Below are positions 35,753-43,927 of a stretch of 64,000 nt of DNA, piece by piece. The position numbers and the translations under genes were made by a program. A model generated the notes under the pieces. The model saw nothing but the letters and a program-made list of their open reading frames with translations. It searched no databases and had not been told where the DNA came from. The DNA is from Rivularia sp034931125 (GTDB taxonomy: Bacteria > Cyanobacteriota > Cyanobacteriia > Cyanobacteriales > Nostocaceae), in assembly GCF_034931125.1 (NCBI RefSeq), contig NZ_JAYGHM010000025.1, forward strand, positions 36,590-100,589. Reading direction: 5' to 3'. Within the stretch, counting starts at the first letter, position 1, and every line of letters starts with the position of its first letter.

Positions 35753-36568
35753 TTACTCCTCATTCCCCAACCCTTCACCCCGTGCAAACATTTCAATCAC
35801 TTCACTGCGGCTGAGTTGATGTTGCTCGGCAATTAAAGCCAATTTCTCCCAAGCTGTATCGGTAAGTCTCATCGAACGCAAGCGTTTTTGCTCGGTTTTA
35901 TAATCCGACTCAAATTTACCCGAATCGCTACGATTACATCGATGGGATTTATGTTTTGTGGCTGAAACGCTTTGATTGCTGGTTAATAAGTAGATTAAAT
36001 TATTAATCAATCTATCTTGGTCGATGGGCATGATATCTTTACCGTGTAGCACTTCACTTGTCATCACGAAATGCATGAATGTCCCCATGAATATTCTGGC
36101 TGCTACTTCTGTATCGGGTAAATTTAATTCCTGATGAGACTCGAAAAATTGGGTTAAATCCTGTAAAACCGATTTTTTAAAGTTATTTACGAAAGCTCTT
36201 GCTAATTGGGGAAAGCGTCCTGACTCTCCGATAATTATCCGTAATAATCCTAGCGCTTCTTCATCGCCCATCATCGCGAATAGCATACTGTTTGCTAAAC
36301 GACGCAAAATAACCCTGACTTCTCCTGATGTCGATCGCGCTTTTTGGGGATTAAATACGGCTTGATATTTCTGTTTGATTAATCGCTCGATTAAAGCCAG
36401 AAATAAACTTTCCTTATCCTGAAAATGGCTATAAACCGTGGTTTTAGATACTCCGGCTGCTGCTGCAACTCCATCCATACTAGTAGCTGCAAAGCCATGT
36501 ACTAAAAATTCTTGTATTGCTCCTTTGAGAATAGATTCGGCTTTTTCGGATAGTTGTGGTTGTTTCAT
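35753..36568 (-). CDS. TetR-family regulator with C-terminal RHH-like tail
   Basis: A 271-residue repressor. The N-terminal HTH is AATSMDGVAAAAGVSKTTVYSHF with the usual DKESLFLALIERL following, and the helical ligand-binding core reaches about residue 200. After a basic linker (TKHKSHRCNRSDSG) comes LRSMRLTDTAWEKLALIAEQ and HQLSRSEVIEMFARG, which reads like a ribbon-helix-helix (CopG-type) DNA-binding module; this is unusual for TetR proteins. It is divergent from devB with 138 bases between, and the only clear palindrome there lies on the devB promoter. Likely role: repression of devBCA until an inducer binds. The 5' and 3' ends of the gene look intact. Confidence 0.85.
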   Translation of the reverse strand: MKQPQLSEKAESILKGAIQEFLVHGFAATSMDGVAAAAGVSKTTVYSHFQDKESLFLALIERLIKQKYQAVFNPQKARSTSGEVRVILRRLANSMLFAMMGDEEALGLLRIIIGESGRFPQLARAFVNNFKKSVLQDLTQFFESHQELNLPDTEVAARIFMGTFMHFVMTSEVLHGKDIMPIDQDRLINNLIYLLTSNQSVSATKHKSHRCNRSDSGKFESDYKTEQKRLRSMRLTDTAWEKLALIAEQHQLSRSEVIEMFARGEGLGNEE

Positions 36569-36616
36569 GAGTTACGGAGTAGGAAGTAGGGAATTCATCC
36601 TTTAGTTAGATACCCC

Positions 36617-36644
36617 TTGACATTATTGTACTATACAGTATAGT
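36617..36644 (+). promoter_or_regulatory. devB promoter with overlapping TetR-type operator
   Basis: TTGACA at 36617-36622, 16-base spacer, TATAGT at 36639-36644. The palindrome ACTATA-CAG-TATAGT at 36630-36644 covers the -10 box and part of the spacer, the usual place for repression. A further half site AGTATAG lies at 36649-36655. Confidence 0.6.
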
Positions 36645-36706
36645 TTATTAGTATAGCTAAACCGATTAGTACATTTTTTATTTTTATCATATCCAGGAGG
36701 CACCCA

Positions 36707-38014
36707 ATGGTGCGCGATACAGCAGCTAATAATAACGATAATTTCTCGTTCAAACCTAATTCTCGGCAACTATTGATAATGGCGATCGCCGCAACAATTG
36801 CCGTGGGTGGTGTAACTACTTACAGGCAAGTTAAGACGGAATCGAATGCAGCAAAAGAAGCTCAGGTTGTTGTACCTGAAATTACGAAAATCACTGCTTT
36901 AGGAAGTTTAGAACCCAAAGGAGAGATTGTTAAGGTTTCCGCACCCACATCCAGCCAAGAAAATCGAGTCGAGCAACTGCTGGTTAAGGAAGGAGATAAA
37001 GTTAGTGCTGGACAAGTAATTGCGGTTCTTGATAATAAAGATAGACTGCAAGCGGATGTTGTTAAAGCCGAACAACAGGTAAAAATTGCCCAAGCTAATT
37101 TAGCAAAGGTGAAAGCAGGTGCAAAAAGCGGTGATATTACGGCGCAAAAAGCCACAATTGCCCGTTTGGAAGCACAATTAGAAGGCGATCGCGCTGGTCA
37201 AGCGGATGCGGTTATTCGGCTGCAAGCCCAGTTAGCAGGTGATATTGCCGCGCAACAGGCAACAATTGAGAGAATTCAAGCGGAAGTCAGAAACGCACAA
37301 GCCGAGTATCAACGCTATCAGCAGCTATATAACGATGGTGCTATTTCGCGGTCGATTTTTGATAGCAAGCGTTTGGGAATGGAAACAAGTCAGAAGCAAC
37401 TGAGTGAAGCAAAGGCTGTTTTAACAAGAATTGAAGCCACAGGAAGCAAGCAAATTAGCGAAGCTCAAACTGCTTTGAAACGTATTAACGGTACCGGAAG
37501 CAAGCAAATCAGCGAAGCCGAAGCTACATTAAATAGTGTTTCTGAAGTGCGATCGGTAGATGTGCAGGCACAATTCGCGGAAGTTAAGGATACTATAGCG
37601 GCTGTAAATCAGGCAAAAGAGAAGCTCAAACAAGTGTACGTGCGGAGTCCCCAAGCTGGTGAGGTGTTGGAAATACATACTCGTGCAGGGGAAGTAGTTT
37701 CCAGTGACGGAATTGTCGAGATTGGAAAAACCAGTGAGATGTATGCAAAAGCGGAAGTTTATCAAACAGATATTAGTAAAATAAAAGTCGGACAAAAAGC
37801 CAAGATTACCAGTAATTCTTTACCAAATGAATTGCAGGGAGAAGTGGAATGGATTGGTTCCAAAATCCGTCGTCAAACAGTTATCAATACCGACCCTAGC
37901 GAGAATATTGATGCAAAAGTTGTAGAAGTTCGCGTGCGTTTGGACGATCAATCTAGCGAGATAGCGAGCAAGTTTACCAATTTGCAAGTTGAGGTGGAAA
38001 TTAGTAAGCAGTGA
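36707..38014 (+). CDS. devB: DevB-type membrane fusion protein of ABC exporter
   Basis: A 435-residue HlyD/DevB-family adaptor. One membrane helix (about 20-38, LIMAIAATIAVGGVTTY) is followed by the barrel-sandwich domain (GSLEPKGEIVKVSAPTSSQ, VKEGDKVSAGQVIAVLDN), a long helical hairpin from about 115 to 300 rich in Ala, Gln and Glu, and the closing barrel part with VRSPQAGEVLEIHTRAGEVV. The strong AGGAGG at 36695-36700 sits six bases before the ATG. It is the first gene of devBCA; DevB bridges DevC/DevA to an outer membrane TolC. In Anabaena the founding DevBCA exports heterocyst glycolipids, but paralogues have other cargo, so the substrate is open. Control by the divergent TetR gene is likely. 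Confidence 0.9.
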   Translation: MVRDTAANNNDNFSFKPNSRQLLIMAIAATIAVGGVTTYRQVKTESNAAKEAQVVVPEITKITALGSLEPKGEIVKVSAPTSSQENRVEQLLVKEGDKVSAGQVIAVLDNKDRLQADVVKAEQQVKIAQANLAKVKAGAKSGDITAQKATIARLEAQLEGDRAGQADAVIRLQAQLAGDIAAQQATIERIQAEVRNAQAEYQRYQQLYNDGAISRSIFDSKRLGMETSQKQLSEAKAVLTRIEATGSKQISEAQTALKRINGTGSKQISEAEATLNSVSEVRSVDVQAQFAEVKDTIAAVNQAKEKLKQVYVRSPQAGEVLEIHTRAGEVVSSDGIVEIGKTSEMYAKAEVYQTDISKIKVGQKAKITSNSLPNELQGEVEWIGSKIRRQTVINTDPSENIDAKVVEVRVRLDDQSSEIASKFTNLQVEVEISKQ

Positions 38015-38039
38015 GCAATTGAGTAAATGGCTCAAATTA

Positions 38040-38098
38040 AAAACCTCACCCTCAATCCCCTTGGTAAGGAGAGGGAAGCTGGAAGCAAATGAGGTCTT
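38040..38098. repeat. Degenerate copy of CCTCACCC-type dispersed repeat
   Basis: ACCTCACCCTCAATCCCCTT, then GGTAAGGAGAGGGAAGCTGG, ending in GAGGTCTT. It lies between devB and devC. Compare 10137-10195 and the intact copy at 55621-55681. Confidence 0.6.
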
Positions 38099-38167
38099 CT
38101 TATTTTATCTTTAATTACATCTGTTTACTTAGCAAAGAATAATCAATCTAAAATCTAAAATTATATT

Positions 38168-39349
38168 ATGACTGGGTTTATTGCACAATTACGGCGGCGC
38201 ACTCCTTTGGGATGGCTGCAATTAAATCATGATAAAGGTAGGCTATTAGTAGCACTTTCTGGTATTGCTTTTGCTGATGTTTTAATGTTCATGCAGCTTG
38301 GTTTTCAAGGGGCTTTATTTAATAGTAATACTCGTTTGAATAGGACTTTAGAGACAGATATTGTATTGATTAGTCCTAAAGCTAAGAATATGCAGAGTTT
38401 ATCTACATTTTCAAGACGAAGACTGTATCAAGCAAAAGATATAACTGGGGTTAAATCTGCTGAACCCATGTATGTCAGTGTTGTCAAATGGAAAAATCCC
38501 CAAACTAAGCAAGAAACTTCGATTCAAGTGTTAGGAATTGAACCAGATCGACCGGCTTTAAATTTACCGGAATTAAAGCAGGAATCGTCGTTACTCAAGT
38601 TACCAGATACTTACTTATTTGATAGAGGAACCAAAGGGAAATATACAGAAGTTATCGCTGATATTGAGCAAGGTAAAACCGTGAATACGGAAATTGAAGG
38701 ACGTACCATAGACCTAAGAGGATTATTCTTTTTAGGAACTTCCTTTGGTGCGGATGGTAATTTAATTACTAGTGGAGATAATTATTTAAGATTGTTTCCC
38801 AAACGTCAAGCTAGCAGCATTAATTTAGCTTTGATTAACGTCAAACCAGGTTATGACCCTGTAGAAGTCGCGAAAGACTTGAAATATCGGTTTCGAGATT
38901 TTGACGACATTAAAGTTCTTACCCATGAAGAATTTATTCAATTTGAAATAGACTTTTGGTCGAGGGAATCTCCCATTGGTTTCATCTTTACTTTGGGTAC
39001 CGCAATGGGATTTATTGTAGGGGTAATTATTGTTTATCAAGTACTTTCAACCGATGTTAATGCTCACATGAAAGAATACGCGACATTCAAAGCAATGGGA
39101 TATCGCAATTTCTACTTATTAGGTGTAGTATTTGAAGAAGCATTGATTTTAGCACTACTAGGTTTTATACCGGGTTCTGTACTACCTTTAGGACTCTACC
39201 AACTAACAAAGCAAGCAACAAATTTACCGATCGCGATGACCCTAGCACGAGCAACCACAGTATTTATCTTAACCGTAATTATGTGTGCTATCTCCGGCGC
39301 GATCGCAACTCGTAAAGTCCAGTCAGCAGACCCCGCTGATATGTTTTAA
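38168..39349 (+). CDS. devC: DevC-type ABC exporter permease
   Basis: A 393-residue MacB/FtsX-like permease of the DevC family. The first helix is near residues 25-46 (ALSGIAFADVLMFMQLGFQG). A large periplasmic domain follows, to about residue 265. Three helices close the protein (about 270-292, 315-342, 357-380), with the FtsX-type signature YATFKAMGYRNFYLLGVV at the cytoplasmic coupling loop. It pairs with DevA (39465) and DevB (36707) in one plus-strand series; gaps of 153 and 115 bases hold repeats rather than terminators. The ATG at 38168 gives the usual opening. Confidence 0.9.
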   Translation: MTGFIAQLRRRTPLGWLQLNHDKGRLLVALSGIAFADVLMFMQLGFQGALFNSNTRLNRTLETDIVLISPKAKNMQSLSTFSRRRLYQAKDITGVKSAEPMYVSVVKWKNPQTKQETSIQVLGIEPDRPALNLPELKQESSLLKLPDTYLFDRGTKGKYTEVIADIEQGKTVNTEIEGRTIDLRGLFFLGTSFGADGNLITSGDNYLRLFPKRQASSINLALINVKPGYDPVEVAKDLKYRFRDFDDIKVLTHEEFIQFEIDFWSRESPIGFIFTLGTAMGFIVGVIIVYQVLSTDVNAHMKEYATFKAMGYRNFYLLGVVFEEALILALLGFIPGSVLPLGLYQLTKQATNLPIAMTLARATTVFILTVIMCAISGAIATRKVQSADPADMF

Positions 39350-39401
39350 TAGTTAGGAGTTAAGAGTTAGGAGTTAGAAATTTAAAGCTCGTAATTATAT
39401 T

Positions 39402-39454
39402 ACCTCTAACCTTTAACCTTTGACCTTTGACCTTTGACCTCTAACCTTTGACCT
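39402..39454. repeat. Heptamer repeat (ACCTTTG/ACCTTTA)n
   Basis: About seven imperfect heptamers between devC and devA, ending ten bases before the devA start codon. Part of the AACCTTT family seen at 11825-11892. Confidence 0.8.
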
Positions 39455-39464
39455 ATTCTTTAAT

Positions 39465-40166
39465 ATGTCTTCTGTAATTTCTATTCAAAATCTTGACCAT
39501 TTTTTCGGTAAAGGAAAGCTCCGCAAGCAGGTATTATTTGATATCACCTTAGAAATAAATGCTGGTGAAATCATCATTATGACGGGACCTTCTGGTTCTG
39601 GTAAAACGACGCTGTTAACCTTAGCCGGAGGTTTGCGATCGGCTCAATCTGGTAGTTTACACGTATTGGGTCAAGAACTATGCGGTGCTAGTGCGAGAAA
39701 GTTGACGCAAGTCAGACGCAATAACGGTTATATCTTCCAAGCGCACAACTTACACGGCAGTTTAACAGCTTTGCAAAACGTGAGAATGGGTTTGGAAGTA
39801 CATAAAGACATTTCCACAGCCCAAATGAGAAATCGTTCGATTGAAATGCTCGAAGCGGTAGGATTGGGTGAACGTGTAAATTATTACCCGGACGACCTAT
39901 CGGGAGGACAAAAGCAAAGAGTTGCGATCGCTCGTGCTTTGGTAGCTGAACCAAAAATCGTCCTTGCTGACGAACCGACAGCAGCATTAGATAAAAAATC
40001 CGGTCGTGATGTGGTGGAATTGATGCAGAGTCTAGCAAAGGAAAAAGGCTGCACGATTTTGTTAGTTACTCACGATAACCGCATTCTTGATATCGCCGAT
40101 AGGATTATATACATGGAAGATGGACGTTTAGCGAATAATCCCGATGTTGTTACTAAAGTTGCCTAA
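39465..40166 (+). CDS. devA: DevA-type ABC exporter ATPase
   Basis: A 233-residue ABC ATPase of the DevA/LolD class. Walker A is GPSGSGKTTLLT near residue 42, the Q-loop in YIFQAHNLHGSLTALQNV, the signature DLSGGQKQRVAIARAL near 144, Walker B IVLADEPTAALD and the switch His in LVTHDNRI. It drives the DevC permease. The gene is third in devBCA, ten bases after a heptamer repeat, with no strong Shine-Dalgarno sequence. Low amounts of translation control at this point are conceivable but speculative. Full-length, no missing motif. Confidence 0.93.
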   Translation: MSSVISIQNLDHFFGKGKLRKQVLFDITLEINAGEIIIMTGPSGSGKTTLLTLAGGLRSAQSGSLHVLGQELCGASARKLTQVRRNNGYIFQAHNLHGSLTALQNVRMGLEVHKDISTAQMRNRSIEMLEAVGLGERVNYYPDDLSGGQKQRVAIARALVAEPKIVLADEPTAALDKKSGRDVVELMQSLAKEKGCTILLVTHDNRILDIADRIIYMEDGRLANNPDVVTKVA

Positions 40167-40212
40167 TTGTGATTTTTAGAAGTTGTGATAATTCAAAATC
40201 TAAAATCTAAAA

Positions 40213-41622
40213 TTAATTAGATTTAATTACAGGTACCACTCGTCGTTGAAAAGGTAATTCTAAATGATCGCTAAGTTCTTCGATCAGCCATTCTAATTCC
40301 GTTTGAGTTATTCCGGTAAGTTTGTATTGCTTATTTCCAGCCCAAACAATAATTGTGGGTGAAATTTCTTTATAAATAGTTTTCCTTTTGGAACTTGTGT
40401 TTTCTTGGAGAAAAGAGTTGGTATATTCCAACTTAATTATATCTTTACGGAGAGATGGGCGGGGTCTTTTGAATTTAAAACCGAAAATTTTGTAGATTAG
40501 AGAAATTTTATTTTTATCTATAACCAGCCGAGTTTCTCCATATAATTCAAATATAAATTCTGCCCATTGAAAAAATCCTATCCAAACAATAGTTAATGAA
40601 ATAAGCCATCCAAACAGCGGGAAATTCCTAAAAACCATGAGGAAACATAGTCCAATAAAAGTAGACAATAGATAACTTATTAGTTTTATTGCTGAACTAA
40701 AAATCCATCCCGGTTCTGGCTTAATAATTTCTATGTTCTCAGCAGTTTTGTTTAATTTAATTTTGGTATCAAATGGTTTAATTGCGGTATAGTTGGCAAA
40801 ACTTAAATTAACTTTATCTGGTTTTTGCAAAGTTTCTAAAGCTACTTGAGCCGAACTAAACCTTTTTTCTTGACTCGGTTCTAATACCTTTTTCAACCAA
40901 TTAGTAAAATGCCGACTTAGTTGGGTTTTCTCCTCAAACTGAATTTGTAAATCTTTTTGAGGTAAATCTGCTGGATGAGTTCCAGTTGTCAGATAAATTA
41001 AAGTTGCTCCCAAACTGTACAAATCGGAAGTAGGAACAGCACGTCCACCAAAATGTTCTGGTGACATATAACCGTAAGTTCCGACAACAGTTAAAGTACC
41101 ACCTTCAACAGTGGTAATATTCTGTACCGAGCCAAAATCGACCAAATAGACTTCACCAACGCTATTCCCCGAACGGTTGGTCAGTAAAATGTTGCTGGGT
41201 TTGATATCGCGGTGGATAATTGAGGGATTGCGATCGTGTAAATAAATTAAAATATTTAATAGCTTTTCGGCGATTTCTTTTAACTCAGCTTCGTTGAAAG
41301 TACGTCCCGTTTTAACTTGTTCTTCCAACGATTTTGCATCAATATAGCTTTGAACTAAAGCAAAACCTTTAGTATCGGGTGAATCGACCTCAAAAAAATC
41401 GAGATATTGGGGAATCGTAGGATGAGATAGATTTTGTAAAATTTGCGCTTCTCGTTCAAATAGTTTTAAGCTATCCCATTCAAAATCGCGATCAAGCTTG
41501 AGTAACTTGACCACAACTAAATTTTGAGTTTGATTATCTAACGCTAAATACGTATATCTTCCTGGTTTTTTGCCAAGTTGCTCTTGGATCGAATAACGGG
41601 AACCGAATATGTCACTTTTCAT
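40213..41622 (-). CDS. Ser/Thr protein kinase with C-terminal membrane part
   Basis: A 469-residue Hanks-type kinase. The kinase domain covers about residues 10-265: ATP-anchoring Lys39 (VVVKLLK), the catalytic loop IIHRDIKPSNILL with Asp139, DFGS at 162-165 and the SPE motif at 187-189. The glycine loop reads LGKKPGRYTYLA and lacks the standard GxGxxG, a variant common among cyanobacterial kinases of this type. Two close membrane helices lie at about 305-350, and the last 110 residues form a soluble beta-rich region. It faces the cytosol with its kinase part. The gene is convergent with devA and has no obvious substrate partner nearby. Confidence 0.88.
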   Translation of the reverse strand: MKSDIFGSRYSIQEQLGKKPGRYTYLALDNQTQNLVVVKLLKLDRDFEWDSLKLFEREAQILQNLSHPTIPQYLDFFEVDSPDTKGFALVQSYIDAKSLEEQVKTGRTFNEAELKEIAEKLLNILIYLHDRNPSIIHRDIKPSNILLTNRSGNSVGEVYLVDFGSVQNITTVEGGTLTVVGTYGYMSPEHFGGRAVPTSDLYSLGATLIYLTTGTHPADLPQKDLQIQFEEKTQLSRHFTNWLKKVLEPSQEKRFSSAQVALETLQKPDKVNLSFANYTAIKPFDTKIKLNKTAENIEIIKPEPGWIFSSAIKLISYLLSTFIGLCFLMVFRNFPLFGWLISLTIVWIGFFQWAEFIFELYGETRLVIDKNKISLIYKIFGFKFKRPRPSLRKDIIKLEYTNSFLQENTSSKRKTIYKEISPTIIVWAGNKQYKLTGITQTELEWLIEELSDHLELPFQRRVVPVIKSN

Positions 41623-42037
41623 ATTTTTTCTTAAAGTAACTTTTTGCGATATTAAAACTTCTACACTTTATTTTTGTTAAATTACTTAAACCGCACTATT
41701 AGATAATGTGATACTAGCTTGAATTAAATTGTTCCAAGTACATATATCTGTTATAGCAGTAATAAATTATCTGTGAGAATTTCGCGAATCCGGTTTGTTA
41801 AACAATACTTTCACTACATTTAAAAGATTGAGTATAAATAAAAACTGAGTAAATATAACTTAAAGCCGGATATATGAGGAAAAATAATTGCCAATCTCCG
41901 AAGAAACCAACCAAGGTTGATAGTTATTTATGCAGGACGTTTAGCAGTTAAACTTTCTTTAGTTCGCGATAAAATAATTAGGTATCACTATCAAGAATTA
42001 GTAGTTGTACAAATAGCTTTTTAGAACCATTTAAATT
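41623..42037. other. Intergenic region upstream of DUF262 gene
   Basis: About 415 AT-rich bases between divergent genes. A plus-strand open stretch near 41917-42024 could encode GRLAVKLSLVRDKIIRYHYQ before a stop, and might be the end of a decayed gene. It has no start codon or family match I recognise, so no gene is called. Confidence 0.35.
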
Positions 42038-43147
42038 ATGCCCCTGCAAGAAGAGATAGACAAAACAAGGCAAGAAATTCGTACAGATGGATATTCCATG
42101 TCTATCGGTGAATGGATTAGCCTTTATCAAAATAATGAAATTGATATTCATCCCAGTTTTCAAAGGTTTTTCCGTTGGTCTGACCATCAAAAGTCAACTT
42201 TCATAGAGTCAATTCTTTTAGGTATACCAATTCCCCCAATTTTTGTTAGCCAAAGAGATGATGGGATTTGGGATGTTGTTGATGGTGTTCAAAGATTGTC
42301 TACTATATATGAATTCATAGGTATTTTAAAAACAGATGCTGGAGAACAAGATAAATCGACCGTAGCTTTGCAAAAAACCACTTACTTACCTTCTTTAGAA
42401 GGCAAAAAATGGGACGATCCAAATGACAAAGATAATTCTCTTACTCAAGCACAGCGTTTATTAATTAAGCGAGCCAAAATTGCAGTTAACATTGTTGAAA
42501 AAGAAAGCGATGAAATGGTTAAATACGAACTATTTCAAAGACTGAATACAGGAGGAGCCATCGCTACACCTCAAGAAGTAAGAAATTGTATTCTCTTAAT
42601 GTTAAATAAAGATTTATATGATTTGATGCGATCGCTTGCTAATTATGAATCATTCATAAGTTGTATTGCTTTAAGCGATAAGCTTTATGAAGAGCAGTAT
42701 GATATGGAATTAGTCTTACGTTTTATTCTTCTTTTTGATAAAGATGAGGAAAGCCTTAAACAGTTGAAGGGAGATGTCAGCGTTTTCCTTACAGACGGAA
42801 TCCGTGAAATGGCTCGTAATAAAAAATTAGATTATGGCCATATAGAAAAAGCTTTTAAAAAAACATTTGATGTTCTGAATGAATCTTTAAGTGACGAAAG
42901 CTTTAAGAGATACAAACCCGAACAAGATAGATTTCTTGGAGGCTTTTTATTATCAGCATATGAGGTAATAGCATTAGGAATTGGATACCACTATCAAAAT
43001 CCACCTGAAAAAAAGCAAATAATTTCTCAGGTCAAAAGTATTTGGTCAAATTCAATTTATCAGGAATCGTCGGGAGCAGGAAAAAATGCTGCAAGACGTT
43101 TACGTCATCTTATTCCTCTTGGTAGAAAGGTCTTTTCTCCCCAATGA
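42038..43147 (+). CDS. DUF262 (ParB-like) domain protein
   Basis: A 369-residue protein with an N-terminal DUF262 domain. The key motif DGVQRLST at residues 82-89 corresponds to the DGQQRLTT of the family, here with Val for Gln. HPSFQRFFRWSDHQKSTFIESILLG and IPPIFVSQ before it and LFQRLNTGGAIATPQEVRN near 165 are also typical. No DUF1524 HNH nuclease domain follows: the C-terminal half is helical. Families with this domain include GmrSD, SspE and BrxU, which act on invading or modified DNA, and the domain binds or hydrolyses NTP in several. The stop overlaps the next start in ATGA at 43144-43147. It is the first gene of a two-gene module and is flanked by repeats. Confidence 0.88.
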   Translation: MPLQEEIDKTRQEIRTDGYSMSIGEWISLYQNNEIDIHPSFQRFFRWSDHQKSTFIESILLGIPIPPIFVSQRDDGIWDVVDGVQRLSTIYEFIGILKTDAGEQDKSTVALQKTTYLPSLEGKKWDDPNDKDNSLTQAQRLLIKRAKIAVNIVEKESDEMVKYELFQRLNTGGAIATPQEVRNCILLMLNKDLYDLMRSLANYESFISCIALSDKLYEEQYDMELVLRFILLFDKDEESLKQLKGDVSVFLTDGIREMARNKKLDYGHIEKAFKKTFDVLNESLSDESFKRYKPEQDRFLGGFLLSAYEVIALGIGYHYQNPPEKKQIISQVKSIWSNSIYQESSGAGKNAARRLRHLIPLGRKVFSPQ

Positions 43148-43785
43148 AGCTTAGAACTGCTGAACAGCTAATTGATAGACTATCTGAGGAGCTTATTTGG
43201 CGAAAAAAAGAGCTTTCAGAAGTTAAATCATTGATAGAAACTAAATTTTCTATTTCTAAACATAACGCATTAATTCGTAGTGGGATATGTCTTCTCTATG
43301 CTCATTGGGAAGGTTTTGTTAAATTAGCTGCAAATTCCTATCTTGAATACGTTAGAATGCAAAAACTTTGCTATAAAGACCTTGCTAGTAATTTTTTGGC
43401 TTTAGCAATGAAAGAAAAACTTAATCAAGTGAAAGAGACGAATAAACCTTCATTATATATACCTGTTTGTAATTTTTTTTTGGACGAATTAAATCAAAGA
43501 TGTGAGCTACCGAAAGATGTAATTTCTACCGCATCAAATCTCTCTTCTGAAATTTTAAAAGAAATAACTAGTATCTTGGGAATTGATTTTTCACCTTACT
43601 CAACAAAATCCGTATTAATAGATACCAAGCTTTTAAAGACAAGAAATGAAATTGCCCACGGGGAATATTCAATATCTGATAAAGAAGAATATTTAGAGTT
43701 ACATACAGAAATAATTGCAATGCTTGATATATTCCGTAACCAGATCGAAAATGCAGCTATTAATGAAGACTATATACGAAATTAA
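43144..43785 (+). CDS. MAE_28990/MAE_18760-like HEPN protein
   Basis: A 213-residue all-helical protein. The N-terminal LIRSGICLLYAHWEGFVKLA followed by ANSYLEYV and the late RNEIAHGEYSISDKEEYLEL match MAE_28990-type HEPN proteins. RNEIAH (Arg167, His172) is the RX4H catalytic motif of HEPN ribonucleases. The gene starts inside the stop of the DUF262 gene (ATGA), so the two are translationally coupled. HEPN nucleases are typical effectors of abortive-infection and toxin-antitoxin systems, with the partner as sensor or antidote. I read this pair as a defence module; the direction of control is inferred. Confidence 0.83.
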   Translation: MKLRTAEQLIDRLSEELIWRKKELSEVKSLIETKFSISKHNALIRSGICLLYAHWEGFVKLAANSYLEYVRMQKLCYKDLASNFLALAMKEKLNQVKETNKPSLYIPVCNFFLDELNQRCELPKDVISTASNLSSEILKEITSILGIDFSPYSTKSVLIDTKLLKTRNEIAHGEYSISDKEEYLELHTEIIAMLDIFRNQIENAAINEDYIRN

Positions 43786-43869
43786 CTGTCATTGAATTTA
43801 AAAAAAATTGATGTTTTATATATGGTTTTATAAAATTGAATATTCGCGTTTTAATACTAAATCTATGAA

Positions 43870-43888
43870 GACGTTACAGTGTAACGTC
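43870..43888. repeat. Dispersed hairpin GACGTTACA-G-TGTAACGTC
   Basis: Perfect 9-bp inverted repeat followed by TCTACAT, in opposite orientation to the copies at 29151 and 35639. It lies just after the DUF262-HEPN module. Confidence 0.8.
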
Positions 43889-43927
43889 TCTACATGAGGT
43901 ATTTGTGTGTAAACAGGATTAAAAAAA

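Noticed and set aside
41917..42024. Possible gene end with GRLAVKLSLVRDKIIRYHYQ
   Set aside because: No start codon and no family recognised; could be chance open sequence.
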